Source: Plantago major (taxonomy: Eukaryota; Streptophyta; Magnoliopsida; Lamiales; Plantaginaceae). Taken from it: a stretch of 64,000 nucleotides of DNA. The notes under the pieces are model-generated. The model searched no databases. It was not told the DNA's origin and saw nothing but the letters and a program-made list of their open reading frames with translations. The translations under genes were made by a program, and so were the position numbers. The stretch lies in assembly GCA_026545765.1 (NCBI GenBank), contig CM048839.1:18724566-18788565 (forward strand), read 5' to 3'. Shown one piece after another: positions 23,311 through 36,639 of the stretch; the stretch's first letter is position 1, and each line of letters opens with the position of its first letter.

Positions 23311-24274
23311 AGTACTTAGCCGGATTGTAAGGTCATCACTAATTACTTTTAGTTATCCAATACCTACTTCATGACATACCATTTTACCTAACTACCCAAA
23401 CTCTACTTCTAGTAGTAATTTTATGAATATGGTAACATAAATGACCTATGGCCACACTCTTTAAACAAGATATGTTCGAGTTTGAAGGAGGATATTATTA
23501 ATTTGTCAAGTCATAAGATATGGTGTACGTATCTTTCACTGTTTAGATTAAAGTTAGTAATACAATTACTCTTTGATGTGCGAGATGTTAAGTTTAGATT
23601 CATATAACTAACGTGTGTAAATTTGTTTATCGAATTGGGAGTAATATCTACAACAATTTTTATTTGTTTCATTCCCACCTAAAAGAGGATAGCTAGGGCA
23701 GTTAAATGCAATTGGGAGGGAGGCAAAGGGTAGTTTGGAAAAGAGAGTTAAGAAAGTGTTGGTAATGTGCCTTAAACGTCACATGATCAATATCAATATC
23801 ATACTATCAATAGATAGGGATATCTCCATCAAGCAGAATCGAAAGTGAACCATCATTTGCTTCGTTGAATTGCTCCATAATTGCCAATCATTCATCTACT
23901 CACTCTTTAATTATAACTTTTATTTTATTTCTTATTTATAAAAAACAGCAACAATATAAAAACAAAAATCATAATTAGTTTTGTTTCTAGAACAACTTGC
24001 TTTTTTTTTCTTTTCCTTTCTTTCTTTGTATCAATAACTTGCCTTGACGTCTGCTCTTGCTATTGCTAGTGCATGTCCAAGACAAATGTGTTCTTGTCGG
24101 GACAAACCCACATTATAATTTACACAACTTGCACCTATTTATCAACTGGACAATCATTTCGTTCACTTACATTATACAGATCTATACTCATGACCCTGAC
24201 ATAACAACTCAGGGAGGAAGAAAACACCTATACGACATATTATATCTTCAGAGCCCGTTGCATTTATGTAATTG
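23311..24274. other. Intergenic spacer
   Basis: AT-rich; no gene, TSD or repeat could be supported. Confidence 0.35.
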
Positions 24275-26750
24275 CTAGTACTAACCCGTGGCGATGCCAC
24301 GAAATAATTTACTTTTAATAATATATCAGAAATAGGATAATTCAATCGACATAATTAGAGTACTCAAACTAACAACAATACATGCTCATAGTAGAATTTA
24401 ATTGACTGCAAAGCAAAAAAAAGTTCATATATTAGTTGTAATTCAAACTCAGCAGAAAACAAAATAAGTAAAGATGTTTTTCCCTAACACACATTTTCCT
24501 GAAAAATCTTATTTTCTCCTATTCTTTTTCTTTTCCCCATTTTTCCTCAAACCAAATGAAGCCTAAGTTAGCATTATAATGATGTATTTATACCTTAAAG
24601 GGTGCAAAATTTTTTGCTTGTAGACAATGTTGATTATGACCCGTAGCAAGTTCGTGTAATCTGGTTAAAATGTCAATTAATTAATGAGTGTATGATGTTC
24701 CTTCTTTGACATTGATTTCAAACAGAAGCGCATCTCCAGCGCAACCAATGGGATTCCATAATCTTATCGTTTCCTTTTTTTTTTTTTTTTTTTTTTAGAA
24801 TTATCGTTTTCTGAATTACTCTATATTTTCCCAGGTTTAGCTTTTAAATGGGTAAGGTCCAACTTAATCGAACCCGGTTGAAACTAAAGGGTTGATTCAC
24901 ATTGGTTATGGTCATTTGCATGTATACGACCTGAACCCGGTAATTATTAATAGGTAAATTATCGGATAGGGGTTTACTAAAATCAACTCGTCTGACGCGT
25001 TTGAAAATAAGGCAAAATAAACTCGTTTTTAGATTCTCGATTTTCAAATTAATTTATGTTCATGACTCTGTTATATAAGCTTTTAAACGGGCCGAAAACA
25101 ACCCGACCTAATCCCGGTAAGGACCCAATGGATTGATACCCAATATTCTTATCTAGTTGAAACTATCTATATATGTACTCCATCCACCTCCGGTTGAGAA
25201 CTTAATGCATTAGGGTGGACATGTAATTTTAGGTGAAAAATTAAAATAAATTAATAAAACATAATATAGTTTTTTGCCGGGCTGAAACTGTCAATGTTCA
25301 AGAAGTATCAACCTTCACCAACATGATCTAATAGCGAAGGATATGTGATCTTAACCATTGCAGTGATTGGGTCCTGTGCATAAGGATATCTTCGAACAAT
25401 TTCAAATGGACCTCTCGTCATTTGTTCCATCGACTTCAGCCCCCCTCCAACACGCAATATATTTTTACCGTTTGAACAAAATTCCTCATTTGAAATTATC
25501 TCATTGTTAGATTATTTTCAAATAGCATGGTTCATCCTTGCATTAGAGTTCCCAAGTTGAATTATATTATTCTTACAGTTGTTTTGCCCTTCAAATGGAG
25601 TTCTCAATTAAGAATTACTGCATTCTTAAAGTTGAGTTTAACCTTTGAATTGAATTTCCAAGTTAAAATTATCTCATTGTTAAAGTGTGTTTACCCTTTG
25701 GATTGAGTTCCTGAGGAATTTGTATTTCTTCCAATAATTTTTTCATATAGTGTGGTTTACTATTCAAATAGAGTTCTCAAGTTGGATTTAGCCCTTTTTT
25801 TGAGTTGCTTTTAACTAGAAATTGAGTTTTCAAATTACAATGATTCCATTCTTAGAATTTTGTTTGCTTTCACGTTGAGCTCCCATGTAGGAACTATCTA
25901 ATTCTAAAATTTGAGCTTACTGTTCGAACTAAGTTTTCAAGTTTTTTTTTTATCTCATTGTTATAGTTGATTTTTCATACAAATTGATTTTCCTAGTTAG
26001 AATTATCCCATTTTTTGAGTTGAGTTTACCTTCGAATTAAGTTCATGTGCTTGAATCACTCCTTCATTAGAGTATTTTTCCCATGTAACGTGGTTTATTA
26101 TCCAAATAGAGTTTCCAAGTTGTAATTATCTCATTCTTATACTTTGTTTGACCTTGGAATTGAGTTCCCACGTTATAATTATCCCATTCATAAAGTTCGT
26201 TTATGCCTCGAATTGAGTTCCTAAATTGAAAATGATCTCTTACTTAGCCATATAGATATTTTCAAAACCGATCACTGGTAAATGGTCTTTCGTTTAGATT
26301 AGGACTCACAATTCAAACAATTACAGATGATTTCAAATTTATAATGTAGTTTGAAACTAATTACAACAAACCCAAAAAATCAAAGATTATCTAATTTTAT
26401 AATGATTTTTTCTATTTAAATTTTCTTTTAGTCTTCTCCTATAATTTCAACTTAATTTACATTACAAATTTCAACTTTTTCCTTCTTCGACCATACTCCC
26501 CACCACCATTTGTAATCAACACAATTTATGTCACACTAATCATGCACTAATTAGGAACATCTAATAGACGATACACATGCAATAAAAAAGGATCTATCGC
26601 ATTCGCATTAAAGGCATTACACAAACTTTCCAAATGAACATAATGAAGGGTTAAAAATACAAAAAAAATGGGTAAAGTTCCACAGGCGTTCTCGGTCCTC
26701 TAGCATATGTAGATGAGAGAATAAAAACTGACTTTTATATAATATATAGA
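24275..26750 (-). mobile_element. Non-autonomous Helitron (Helitron B)
   Basis: Read on the minus strand, the 5' end at 26750 is TCTATATATTATATAAAAG, the classic plant Helitron 5' terminus. The 3' end is a perfect hairpin CGTGGC-ATC-GCCACG followed by GGTTAGTA and CTAG (24278-24275). There is no Rep/helicase coding sequence; the interior includes a degenerate minisatellite. The base following CTAG is C rather than the usual T, a small departure. Its 5' end directly abuts the 3' end of the next Helitron. Confidence 0.8.
25480..26250. repeat. Degenerate tandem repeat inside Helitron B
   Basis: About 13 diverged units of roughly 50-65 bp, each anchored by GAGTTCCCAAGTT-like and ATTATCTCATTNTTA-like segments. 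Units are too diverged for recent amplification. No ORF spans the array. Confidence 0.7.
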
Positions 26751-26994
26751 CTAGTTAATGGCCCATCGATACTCGACGGGGCATTGAGAAAAAATTTAAA
26801 TAAGAAATTAATAAATTTGTATAATAACATGTCAAAGTTGAAAAACATATAAAAACTGCAAGCTGGCAAAATGCATGATCTAATCGCTTAAACATTGCAT
26901 CGGAAGTCATCTCTACCTGTAGCATAGTGCATAATGTAAATTACTGAAATTGAGCACAACCATATATAAAATACACATAAAAGATAAAATCAAC

Positions 26995-29512
26995 TCATAA
27001 CTTGTCGAACACTTCTTTATAAATTACGTCTGTTGTCGTGTCATATGTATTACCCTTTACATTGCAAATTACTACGTTCAATCCCTTCTCAATGGTAACT
27101 CTAGAAAGCGCAACATTTAACTGACCATGGTTGAATACATGTGAGGGGAGGTAGAGGCCAACGTGTGAGAGAAAATGTCCATTACTCTTATTTATGGTCA
27201 TAGAGATGAATATGGGGAACTGTCTCAAACAATTGATAGGGAACTTCATCTCGCCGGGCGGCTCATCATCATCCTCGGGATGAAAACCTTTTTGGCACAC
27301 GTTGATTCAAGATATCATATTTGCCTCAATGATATGCTTCCCAAGATTAGTAACTATGAGCCTTGTTACATTGCACAACTCGAAAGTCTGATCAATATTC
27401 CTCATAAGCATTATCATGCACCAAACATTTATTATGATCCTATGGTTAAGCAATCTAGAGTAATTAATGTTGTTGAAAAATTCTATTGTGAAAACATGTT
27501 GGAGACCGTTCGCAAAAGTATCTTCCCTAGCAGTACTATATGCGCTCAAATATTCAACGCTATCTCTGGACATCTTCGACATGAAAAATTGATTTATATC
27601 ATCAAATATTTCATTTGTAGGTGCAAGAACATCCCAGTGATGAAATATGCAGGGTTAAGTGATGGATCGCCTAAGTGATACAACAACGAATGATATGTAT
27701 ACTATCTACAATAGTTGGAATTGGGTGACTTACTTCTCAAATAAGTAGCCCTTCGGGGATCTTGAAATCAACCCACATTCATTAGGTTCAGCGTCAATGC
27801 CCTCACTGACATGTGTTATCCACTCAGCGAATTATTTCGTCTCTTAAATTCGAAAGATGACGAACCAGACTGTATAGGATTAAATTGGACGTAAAAAACG
27901 ATAAGTTAAATATGATATAAGTATGTAAATATAGATAAAACGGGCCATTTACCTGCAATCTCATGTTCTTTGTCAACCGAAGCACCTCACAACATCCCAT
28001 ATCCTAAAGGAGCATATAGAGGCATTCACAGTATTATAACTATTCCTCCTGGAACAACGGGCAAAATATGTCAGAAGTTCTCGCCAAAGACAATCACAAT
28101 TCCCACCAAATGGCTCATTTGAACGGCCAATCACATCCTTCAAGCTCCTATCGATCGCTTTAAACAATATCGGTTTGTCATGGGAGCCTTATCCCAAATA
28201 ATAACTCGAGCCTCCTTGAGCAGTCCCGTGACCTCTGAATCATGAGCTTATTGAATGTTGAGTCCTCGTGATTTGCAATGGTATTTAGAACCTCGAATAT
28301 GCTGGACTACCGTCCTACCTTTATAAAGAATGAGTGATGCAATCCAACAGGACCCAACTCGAAGTACAATATCTTCTCTAGCCCTCAAACCAGAGCACAT
28401 CGTTCTCCATATAAAGGTTTTTGTGGTACCTCCATAAATGTATAAGAAGAATAGTTTGCCATCTTGACCATTGACAATAGACATAATTTCATATATGTCA
28501 CGTTATTCATCAGTCAATTGTGGTTATAAACAATCGTCCTATGCTCCATTGCAACTCTAACATAAAACATTTAACACAAAATGAATGGATTTGTAGCATT
28601 TTATATAACAGACTCATCTGGCCCGGGCATATCGTCAAATGAACTGAGATTATTGTAGTTTTTCTTCGGTAACTTTTCTACTTGCATAATAGCAATGTTT
28701 TTTTATTTGTTCATCAGTGAGTTTGAACCCTAGATGGAGAGTTATCTATCATTACATGACAATTACATACAAAATTTAAACTGATTGTCCCTGGATGTTG
28801 GAATGGGTAATAGTCTTTAAATTTATTGTAGTGATTCTTGAGTAACCTTTGTTGATTGTACAGAATGTCGTCTGATAATAAATTTCATGTTTTGTTCCAC
28901 ACTTCCTCAGGCCTCAACGTGCTGCGTGATAACAACATGGTTATGAAAAGGTGACGTAAAAAACTCGCAAATGCCCATAGACTTGCCCCTTTCAAACCAC
29001 TAATATACTCTCCATCATTGAATAAGAGGCCCATAGTTTCACATGCATCATTGTGATATTTGTGCACAACACAGTCAACACCATTAATAGAATTCAGCTT
29101 CCGGGCCCGAGGATCTATTTTGTTAAGCTTGAACCACTGCAAGAACTGCGATTGTTTGACATTGGCTCTGTTGATGAAATCTGGCATGCATTCACCATCT
29201 TCGAAAGGAACAGACTGCTCATTCTCCAAATGAAACAACAGTCGCTTAACAACACAAATTGCATAATGCAGCGAGACTCTAATATCCTCCACATTGATTT
29301 GCATGGAGACACATAACGACAATCCATATGCCTCATGATATTATTCCCATTTTCTCGATAAATGAAACTAACCCAATTTTATTGCTTCCTTTGAATATAT
29401 TCTTGAAGGGGTGCGGCATTGACCGATGACTATTACAGTATTCCATGTTGATGTGCTCTTGATATTTGAGCATAAAAAAGGAGTTATGTGGAAATGCGTA
29501 TCTACTTTTCAT

Positions 29513-29551
<39 letters not shown>

Positions 29552-31828
29552 GAATAAATTAATAAATAAATAAATAAATAAATAAAGGCTTTGAAAATAT
29601 AAATCACGCAAAGTAAATTAACATGTACTGTATAAAATAATATAATGAATTATAGTCCATGATAAGAGATATGGATTAGATATAATCAAAATTACCATAA
29701 GTGAAACAAACATTTAGTAACCTAAAGTCACATGTTCTTTGTAAGTCTTAGGACCTCACATGAATCCCAAAATTTGGATGAGCTGCTGCATTAACAATGT
29801 CAGATCTAGACCCTCGCGGAACCACTGGCAGTATCTTTCTAAAGTCTCCGCCAAATATAATAATCAAACCACCGAATGTTGTGGCTAGTCGATGCATAAC
29901 ATTTCTCAAATTAACTCCTATCACGCGCTTCAAAATAATGCATATTGGTCACGGTAGCCTCGTCTCATATAATACGCTTCGTGTCTTTGAGTAGACATGT
30001 TACATCAAAATCAGGGATAATCTTACTGCTCAAGTAAGGATGGATATGTGCTTTGGACAATGGTAGGAAAAGGATTACTCACTCCTTGAAAAAGAATGTC
30101 CTCTGGCATCTTGATATCAACCTCAATGTCGTTATCACCGCCGACAACTCCACACCAACCCGTAGTATCCACTTTGTGAATTCTCTCATCTCATGAATCT
30201 CAGTTGTTAACACACCAGTATAAAAAACACAAAACACACTTAACATAATATAAAAAAAGATACAAATTATTAAAATTAAAATTACTATAAGTGAAACAAA
30301 CATTTAGTTACCTGCAGTCGCATGTTCTTTGTAATTTTGAGGACCTCATACGAATCCCAAATTTTGGATGAGCATATTGTTGCATTAACAATATCAGATC
30401 TAGACCCTCCCGGAACCACTTGCAGTATCTATCTAAAGTCTCCACCAAATACAATAACCAAACCCCGAATGGTGTGGCTGGTCGATGCATAAAATCCCCC
30501 AAACTCCTATCAAGCTCTTCAAAACAATGCATATTGGTCATTGTAGCTCCGTCCCATATAATAACCTTTGTTTCCTTGAGTACACATGTTGCATCAGAAT
30601 CAGGCTTAATCTCACTGCATACCGAGTCTAAATGGATCTTCAATGGTATATCGAATCTTGATTATTGAGCAGTTCGGACCCTCAGAAGCATCAATGATAT
30701 GATACCGCTGGAATCCATTGGGAGAACGGTATCTCTTCTAGCTCTCAAAATAGAGCATAAAGTACTCCAAATCTAATATCTCCTCTAGAATCAACAATGA
30801 ATTGTAATAATTACGTCCTGCTAAGTATGAGTTGATGACCTTCACTCTCCCTATCTTGTATCTGGAAAGCTAAGAACTACCTTAGAATAAGATTTGGCAT
30901 CTTGCTCACAATACTTATCTAAATATCGATATACCATCTGTCTTCTCCATGGACGAAAAATAATGGATATTGAAAAAGAAGGTAGCATAGAAGAAATTCA
31001 TTTATGTGCTTCAAGCCCCCATTCCTCTTGTCAACCATAATATGATTTTTTGCATGTAAGTTATCAACATCACACTCTACTATAGCAGTTACTTCTGATG
31101 CAATATGCAAATTGTAAGTTCGCCCATCCCCTAGCGTCTTGCAATAAGTTAAAGGCCTACCTCACCAGCATTATCAAGGGAGATGTGATCTCTGGACATC
31201 TTGTATACTTTTGCATATGGATTGTACTTTTCCACCATAGTTTTGATCAATGTCCCAGTAGCAGTTTTCACACCAGCGTCGTTGGTTTTGCTTTACCATA
31301 ATAATAATATAAATTATTTACCGTCGAGTATCTATAATTCTAATGGATACTAAATGATGTATAACGAATAATTTGTTTGAAACGAAATATGTGAAAGATA
31401 CATAAATTGAGTGTAGAGGTTTAAAGAAACGCACCCAAGAACATTGATCATGTTGTCAATTCCGTGTTCAGTGTCATATATGTAACGTTGGCCGAATTTT
31501 TGGAGTTTGTCCTTCATTGGGCAAGAGTGACCCAATTTTGTGATTATTTTAGCCACCTATCTCAAAGCAATAAGGACCTTGTCGTTTATTGACTTACTTT
31601 GTCTATTTTCTATCCATTGAAGTAAATGTGAAGATGTTACTGTATGCACGGATGATAGAACATCTATATGAACTGAGTACCCACTTGATAAACAACTAAT
31701 ACATCTGGAATATATTTTTAAAATAGTATAGTTTGAACATTTCCACTATCATTCAAATTTATTCCATCCAGTGGAGTATGATCTTGAGATCGTAAACGCT
31801 TATTCGATTTAGACGATTTGTTATCCAT
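26995..31828 (-). pseudogene. Helitron Rep/PIF1-type helicase, broken and partly triplicated
   Basis: Order along the minus strand: an N-terminal MDNKSSKSNKRLRSQDH start (31828); FGQRYIYDTEHGIDN (about 31480) and KRNGGLKHI with QYPLFFVHGEDRWYIDI (31110-30919), both typical of Helitron-like N-terminal regions; helicase motifs with LFFLYIYGGTTKTFIWRTM (Walker A region, about 28450); a Walker B region with IIWD-type and FGGDFRKILPVVPRGSR sequence; LPNH-like and VMLLRNID-like block (27582-27307); and HGQLNVALSRV (27140-27110), the final PIF1 motif. The Walker A Lys-Thr is present but the preceding Gly-Thr-Gly is altered to GGTTKT. The Walker B segment occurs three times (27960-28250, 29730-30040, 30305-30660). 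Many stops and frameshifts; not functional. Confidence 0.85.
29518..29586. repeat. (AAT)n/(AAAT)n microsatellite
   Basis: A run of AAT units followed by TAAA units inside the Helitron A remnant. It creates a Tyr-rich artefact ORF on the minus strand. Confidence 0.85.
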
Positions 31829-32889
31829 CAGATTTTCAAATGTAACCAATTCCAAGCAAGAACTATGCATGTTTATCAAATAAATAAAGTTTACAATTAA
31901 TCATGCTTCACATTTGACAACTAAAAGTAACAGTTGAGAATATAGGAAAAATTTCAACAGGAAAATGTTGTTCGAAATCAAATATGTAATTAAAAAATAG
32001 TTTGAAAGATTGATTTTGAAAAAATCAAAAATAAAATTAGAGCATAGCGACTACTAGTGGACAAAATTCTACATCAAATGCTTCAGTTTCTTCTATAATG
32101 CAAAAAAAAAAAAAAAGACGCAAATCAATAATATATATGTAGACTTAAGAGATTAAATTACCAAAGAGAAATTCTCTTTAATTAATTAGTACATGTTGTC
32201 ACTCGGGATTTCGAACCAATTCAGTTGCTAATTTGTCAGTTAAACCTTTTACACCTTACAGATAAAAAACATAAGCACAAATTTTGACGCCAAGCAATAA
32301 CATTGGCCCTGTTGATCCCTAGAAACAACACAAATACCACCACCATGTAGACTCTACGTACTCAACTGTAGCATCAAAATTAACTAATTTGATACCAAGA
32401 TCAGGCGGCAACCAAGCTGCTGCCATAGTTGGCTATGCAACACCTAAAGATCTTTTACTAACTCTACTTATTTTATCCTTAATATAATGCATTAATAATC
32501 TAATAAAGTTAATTTTCAATCATAACAAACTCAATATATATAAATTGAAATTTATATTCAAAATGTTCCATATAGTGAGTATATGAGATAGAAGGTAAAA
32601 TTTGAATAAATAATGAGTAAAAAGTAGAAAACGTGTGAGAATTCACGTAAATGTTGATAAGATGATTATTTTTATTTAATCCAATATGTTACTTTATTGC
32701 TAATTTTTAAAGTGTCCATTTGTAATCGGACACCTAAATAAATATTAATTTCTTTGATAAATTGAGGGAGTATTAAGTATTTAGTAAATGCTCTATTTTT
32801 AAAATTTTATTATTTCAATTTTTATCATTTAATAAACCTACATAATGTTTAATTTAATAAATGAATAATTTAATTAATTAATAAAATAT
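31829..32889. other. Spacer, probably including the undetected 5' end of Helitron A
   Basis: AT-rich and gene-free. At 32759-32773 the sequence ATTGAGGGAGTATTA resembles a Stowaway MITE right end, without a matching left end. Confidence 0.35.
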
Positions 32890-33594
32890 ACAAGTTTGGT
32901 GTCTATGGATTCGTCTTGTCGCGGTGAATATATATATATGTTCAAAATATTTTCGGAGTTTTGTAGATAAATATATATGAGATTAAATAAAAATTATATA
33001 TGGATCACTACAAAAAAAATACCAGTTTTAGCGACGGAATTATCCATCGCTAAAACTGTGTCGATTCGTCGCTAAATCCTTAGCGACGGATAATCCCCCG
33101 TCCCCAAACAACGCGTCACTATTTTTTTTGGCGACGGATAAGTATTCCGTAGCTAAATAACGACGAACTGGCGACGGATTAATCCGTTGACCAGTCCGTC
33201 CGAATTGGCGACGGATTACTTATCCGTCGCCAATTAGCGACGGATTTTTTCCGTCGCTAAATCCCACCACTAATCCGCCCTTAGTTCGCTTGACATTTTC
33301 CGTCGCTAAATTCAATGGGCTAATTCGCCCTTAGTTCGTGAATTTAGCGACGGATTTTTTTCCGTCGCTAAATTCACTGTTTAAATTTTTTTTTTGTTTT
33401 TTATATTTTTGTTTCACATTTCACCTGTTTTTTCACATAATATAATCATAGATAATATACCCGAAACAATTAAATTGCATTAATATATCCGAAACAATAT
33501 AAATTATCCATAACAAGTCCAAAGTATGCAAGCACAAGAAGGTGAAATAGTGTCAAAGTATATATGTAGCATAAACAATATAAGTCTGATTTAA

Positions 33595-35660
33595 TTAAGA
33601 ATAATTGGGAGGAGGGGGTGGGTGAGACTGGGAAGAAGTGCTGAACATCTGGCTCAAAGCGTCCATCCGCTGAGCCATACGAGCCTGTTCCTCAAGTACT
33701 TGCTCGTAAGCTGCCTTGGTCGCAGCTATTTCCTGGTGGAGAGGAGTCATCATCTCTTGAACCTGGTCCTGTGTGAAGAGATTAGATCGCGATCCTGATC
33801 CACAGGACCGAGAAGCTACCAGAACTCATGGAAGGGCCCAAACTTCCCAATCCATATGTTCGACCCTTGCTGTCCATTGGGTTGACCTCGAAGAAGATCT
33901 GGTCTTGCTCTTCAATTGACAGCTCATGACCGTCGATCATCCTCTCATCCATCCTCCTCTCGACCTCACTCTGCAATTGTTGGTTGCATACGAAATGAGA
34001 TGCAATTTTAGGAATCACTTTAAAATTCTCAAATACAAATGTTAACCTTAAGAAAGAAATGTACCGCAATATGCTCGGCCCTCACGTCAGTCCAGATGCC
34101 ATTCTTCAGCTTAGCCTTCTTGAAGTGGTACAGAGCACTCTTCGGCTGTCCTCTATTGGCCTAAAAAACATATGTGCAAACAAGTAGTTAGTTGATTGAA
34201 ATGAAAGCAAAAAACTGTTATGTATCATATTCCAAGTCATAAACAACATATTTACTAACCTCCATCACGTGATCTGTAACAACAGCTCGCGACCCATAGT
34301 GATGTCTAGCAGTGCCCGTACCATCTCGCGGCTCAGACAAACGGTTTTGTACATTCTTATGCGCAATCACGGACAAAGGGATCATTCCAGTACGCCTCCC
34401 AAAGTGCCCACTCGTCATCCCCCATCCAAGTTGGTTGTCTGCGTGTCTCCTTCATTTTGTAAACCATTTTCCTACAGATGTCTGACCCTAAAGTCTCGAA
34501 AACAGAGTACAACTGGGACACCAGGACATTGGGAATGTAGTAGTCCTTCTACAACAATTCCATTCAAAGTAAAAATTACACAAGTTTAAAGAAAGATAAC
34601 AATTTAAATATAACACCAAGTTTAGTGGCTAACATACCACTCAAATTGTGTGCAATAAGTTCATGAATAAATACCAACATATCACCCAACTTTAGTGGCT
34701 AACATACCACTCAAATTGTGTGCAATAAGTTCATGAATAAATACCAACATATCACCCAAGTTTAGTGGCTAACATACCACTCAAATGACACAACAAGTTC
34801 ATGAATGGTGACTAACACATCAAAACAAGCTTAGTGGTAACATATCACTCAAATTGTCCTAAAATTGACTAACACAATGGTGACTAACATATCACCCAAG
34901 TTCAGTGGCTAACATACCACTCAAATGACACAACAAGTTCATGAATGGTGACTAACACATCAAAACAATCTTGGTGGTAACATACTACTCAAATTGTCCT
35001 AAAATTGACTAACACAATGGTGACTAACATATCACCCAAGTTTAGTGGCTAACATACCACTCACAGATATAGTGGCTAACATACCACACACATTAACACA
35101 ATGATTAAAAGAACAAATAAAGCATTCATTGTAACATTTAAGCTTACCCGTAGCTCGTCGAAGTAAAAGTGCTTCATCCGGTCCGGGACGTTTGCCCACT
35201 TCTCGCCTCCCTGTCCCGGCATCTCCCTACCCCCCCTAAAGATTTTGCCTAGTTTGTCCGAGGCATCCGGTGGCCAAAACCTGTTATCAATGAGACAAAC
35301 AAGAAACGAATATTCATTAGTAAAATCACGTAACATATATTTATTTTAAGTGTATGTTCTACAAATGCATAATACTTACTTGTTCCTGCCGTTGGGGAAC
35401 AACACCGGCTTCTCCTGGAATGTAGCACCGTCAGTTAACATCAGGTAGGGACACCCGTCAGAGGGGTAGTCACCAGGAGCATGTGCCGTGTAGGCTGGTG
35501 GAGTCTCTGGAACATGAGACTGGCTGCTGCTCCCACCAATGTCGTATCCAACGAGAGGACTAGTAGCATGACTCGCTGGTGTACTACTAGAACCCGCTGG
35601 ACTCCCCCTAGTACCCCTACACCTGGGAGGAAGGTATGTCGACTTCCTTTGGGGCGGCAT
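33595..35660 (-). CDS. CACTA accessory protein (plant Transposase_24 / TNPA-like), spliced, perhaps damaged
   Basis: Begins MPPQRKSTYLPPRCRGTRG at 35660, directly after a consensus acceptor (GCTCTTGCAG), so an intron lies in the 5' UTR. The first coding exon is Ser/Pro-rich and ends at a GTAAGT donor (about 35379). Exon 2 (about 35281-35134) reads FWPPDASDKLGKIFRGG and MKHFYFDELR. Later exons carry MKETRRQPTWMGDDEWALWE, NRLSEPRDGTGTARHHYGSR, SALYHFKKAKLKNGIWTD and MDSKGRTYGLGSLGPS. The last exon has an apparent coiled coil (QEIAATKAAYEQVLEEQAR) and ends with PPPPPNYS and a stop at 33595-33597. This architecture matches plant Transposase_24 proteins. A possible frameshift lies near 34400 (WALWEAYW to NRLSEP). 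The intron at 34600-35095 contains tandem repeats. Confidence 0.75.
34621..35095. repeat. 70/140-bp tandem repeat within the accessory-gene intron
   Basis: Units start at 34621, 34691, 34761, 34901 and 35041 with TTYAGTGGCTAACATACCAC. The first two units (70 bp each) are almost identical. The third and fourth are 140-bp units made of two diverged 70-mers, so there is a higher-order structure. Confidence 0.88.
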
Positions 35661-36126
35661 CTGCAAGAGCATATAAGAAATTGCAGGAAAAAATGTGTTA
35701 GTAAAGAATACATGAATATGCATGTAAAACATATACATTTGACATATATTAAAGCACAGAAAGTAATAATAATCAACAACTAAGCATATATACACATAAC
35801 AACTAAGCATACAATACACACATACCCTCGTCCTCCTCGGCTATTGTTAAGTCTATAAATTGGTCTTCATGCAGGTCTATGAACTCATCATCGACTTATG
35901 CAGGGCTTTCTGTTGTTTGATCGGCGACCTCTTCTTGATCTGAGTTGGTAATTGAGTCGTCCTTATCAATGTACTCTACTCGGGCGGGCACATATATGCA
36001 TCGCAACCAACCAGTCCGCCTTATCGCGTTTGAGGCTTGGATATTCAATAAACACCACCTGGCGTGCTTGAGTCGCCAAGATAAACGGTTCATACTTAGT
36101 ACGATACCTCTTCCTATGGTTAATTT

Positions 36127-36587
36127 CTACCATCTGATAGAGCTCGTGTTTCTTCGTACCACTTGGAGTAGGATCATACCAGTCAACTCAAACAGAAAGG
36201 TTCTTTTGAAAGGAAACCCCGGATATTCAAGTCGCACAATTCGTCTCAGGTTCCCGTAGAAATCATACAAATCATCAGTTGCATCTTGATCTTGCCCCCT
36301 GACACACACCCCAGAATTGCTTGTGGCCATGGCGGTGTTAGAATCAATTGTGTGAAACCTAAGGCCATTTACTATGTACGATGAGAATGTGGAGACCTTT
36401 CTGTTTGGTCCCTCTGCTAGAGATTCTAAGTAAGGACATGTGAATTTGTTGACATGATTTCGTACGTACTCCTTGAACCAATCTGCAAATTCTGTTTCCA
36501 ACTTCTCTTGAAGCAGCTCTTCAATTACGTCATCTGCCATTGTTGGATTCTTCTCTCTGAAAAGGCTGTGGACACGATTACATGATT

Positions 36588-36639
<52 letters not shown>

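Larger units (their letters stand above)
26751..31828 (-). mobile_element. Helitron (Helitron A) with decayed Rep/helicase gene; 5' end not located
   Basis: The minus-strand 3' end is a hairpin (GCCCCGTCGA, loop GTA, TCGATGGGC, one bulge) followed by CATTAA and CTAG (26754-26751), then T, the expected A/T target. Upstream lies a RepHel coding region in pieces. The span is given to the first plausible Met of the protein at 31828; the true 5' TC end must lie further right and was not identified. Confidence 0.78.

Noticed and set aside
29333..29611. Tyr-rich ORF
   Set aside because: Artefact of an (AAT)n microsatellite.
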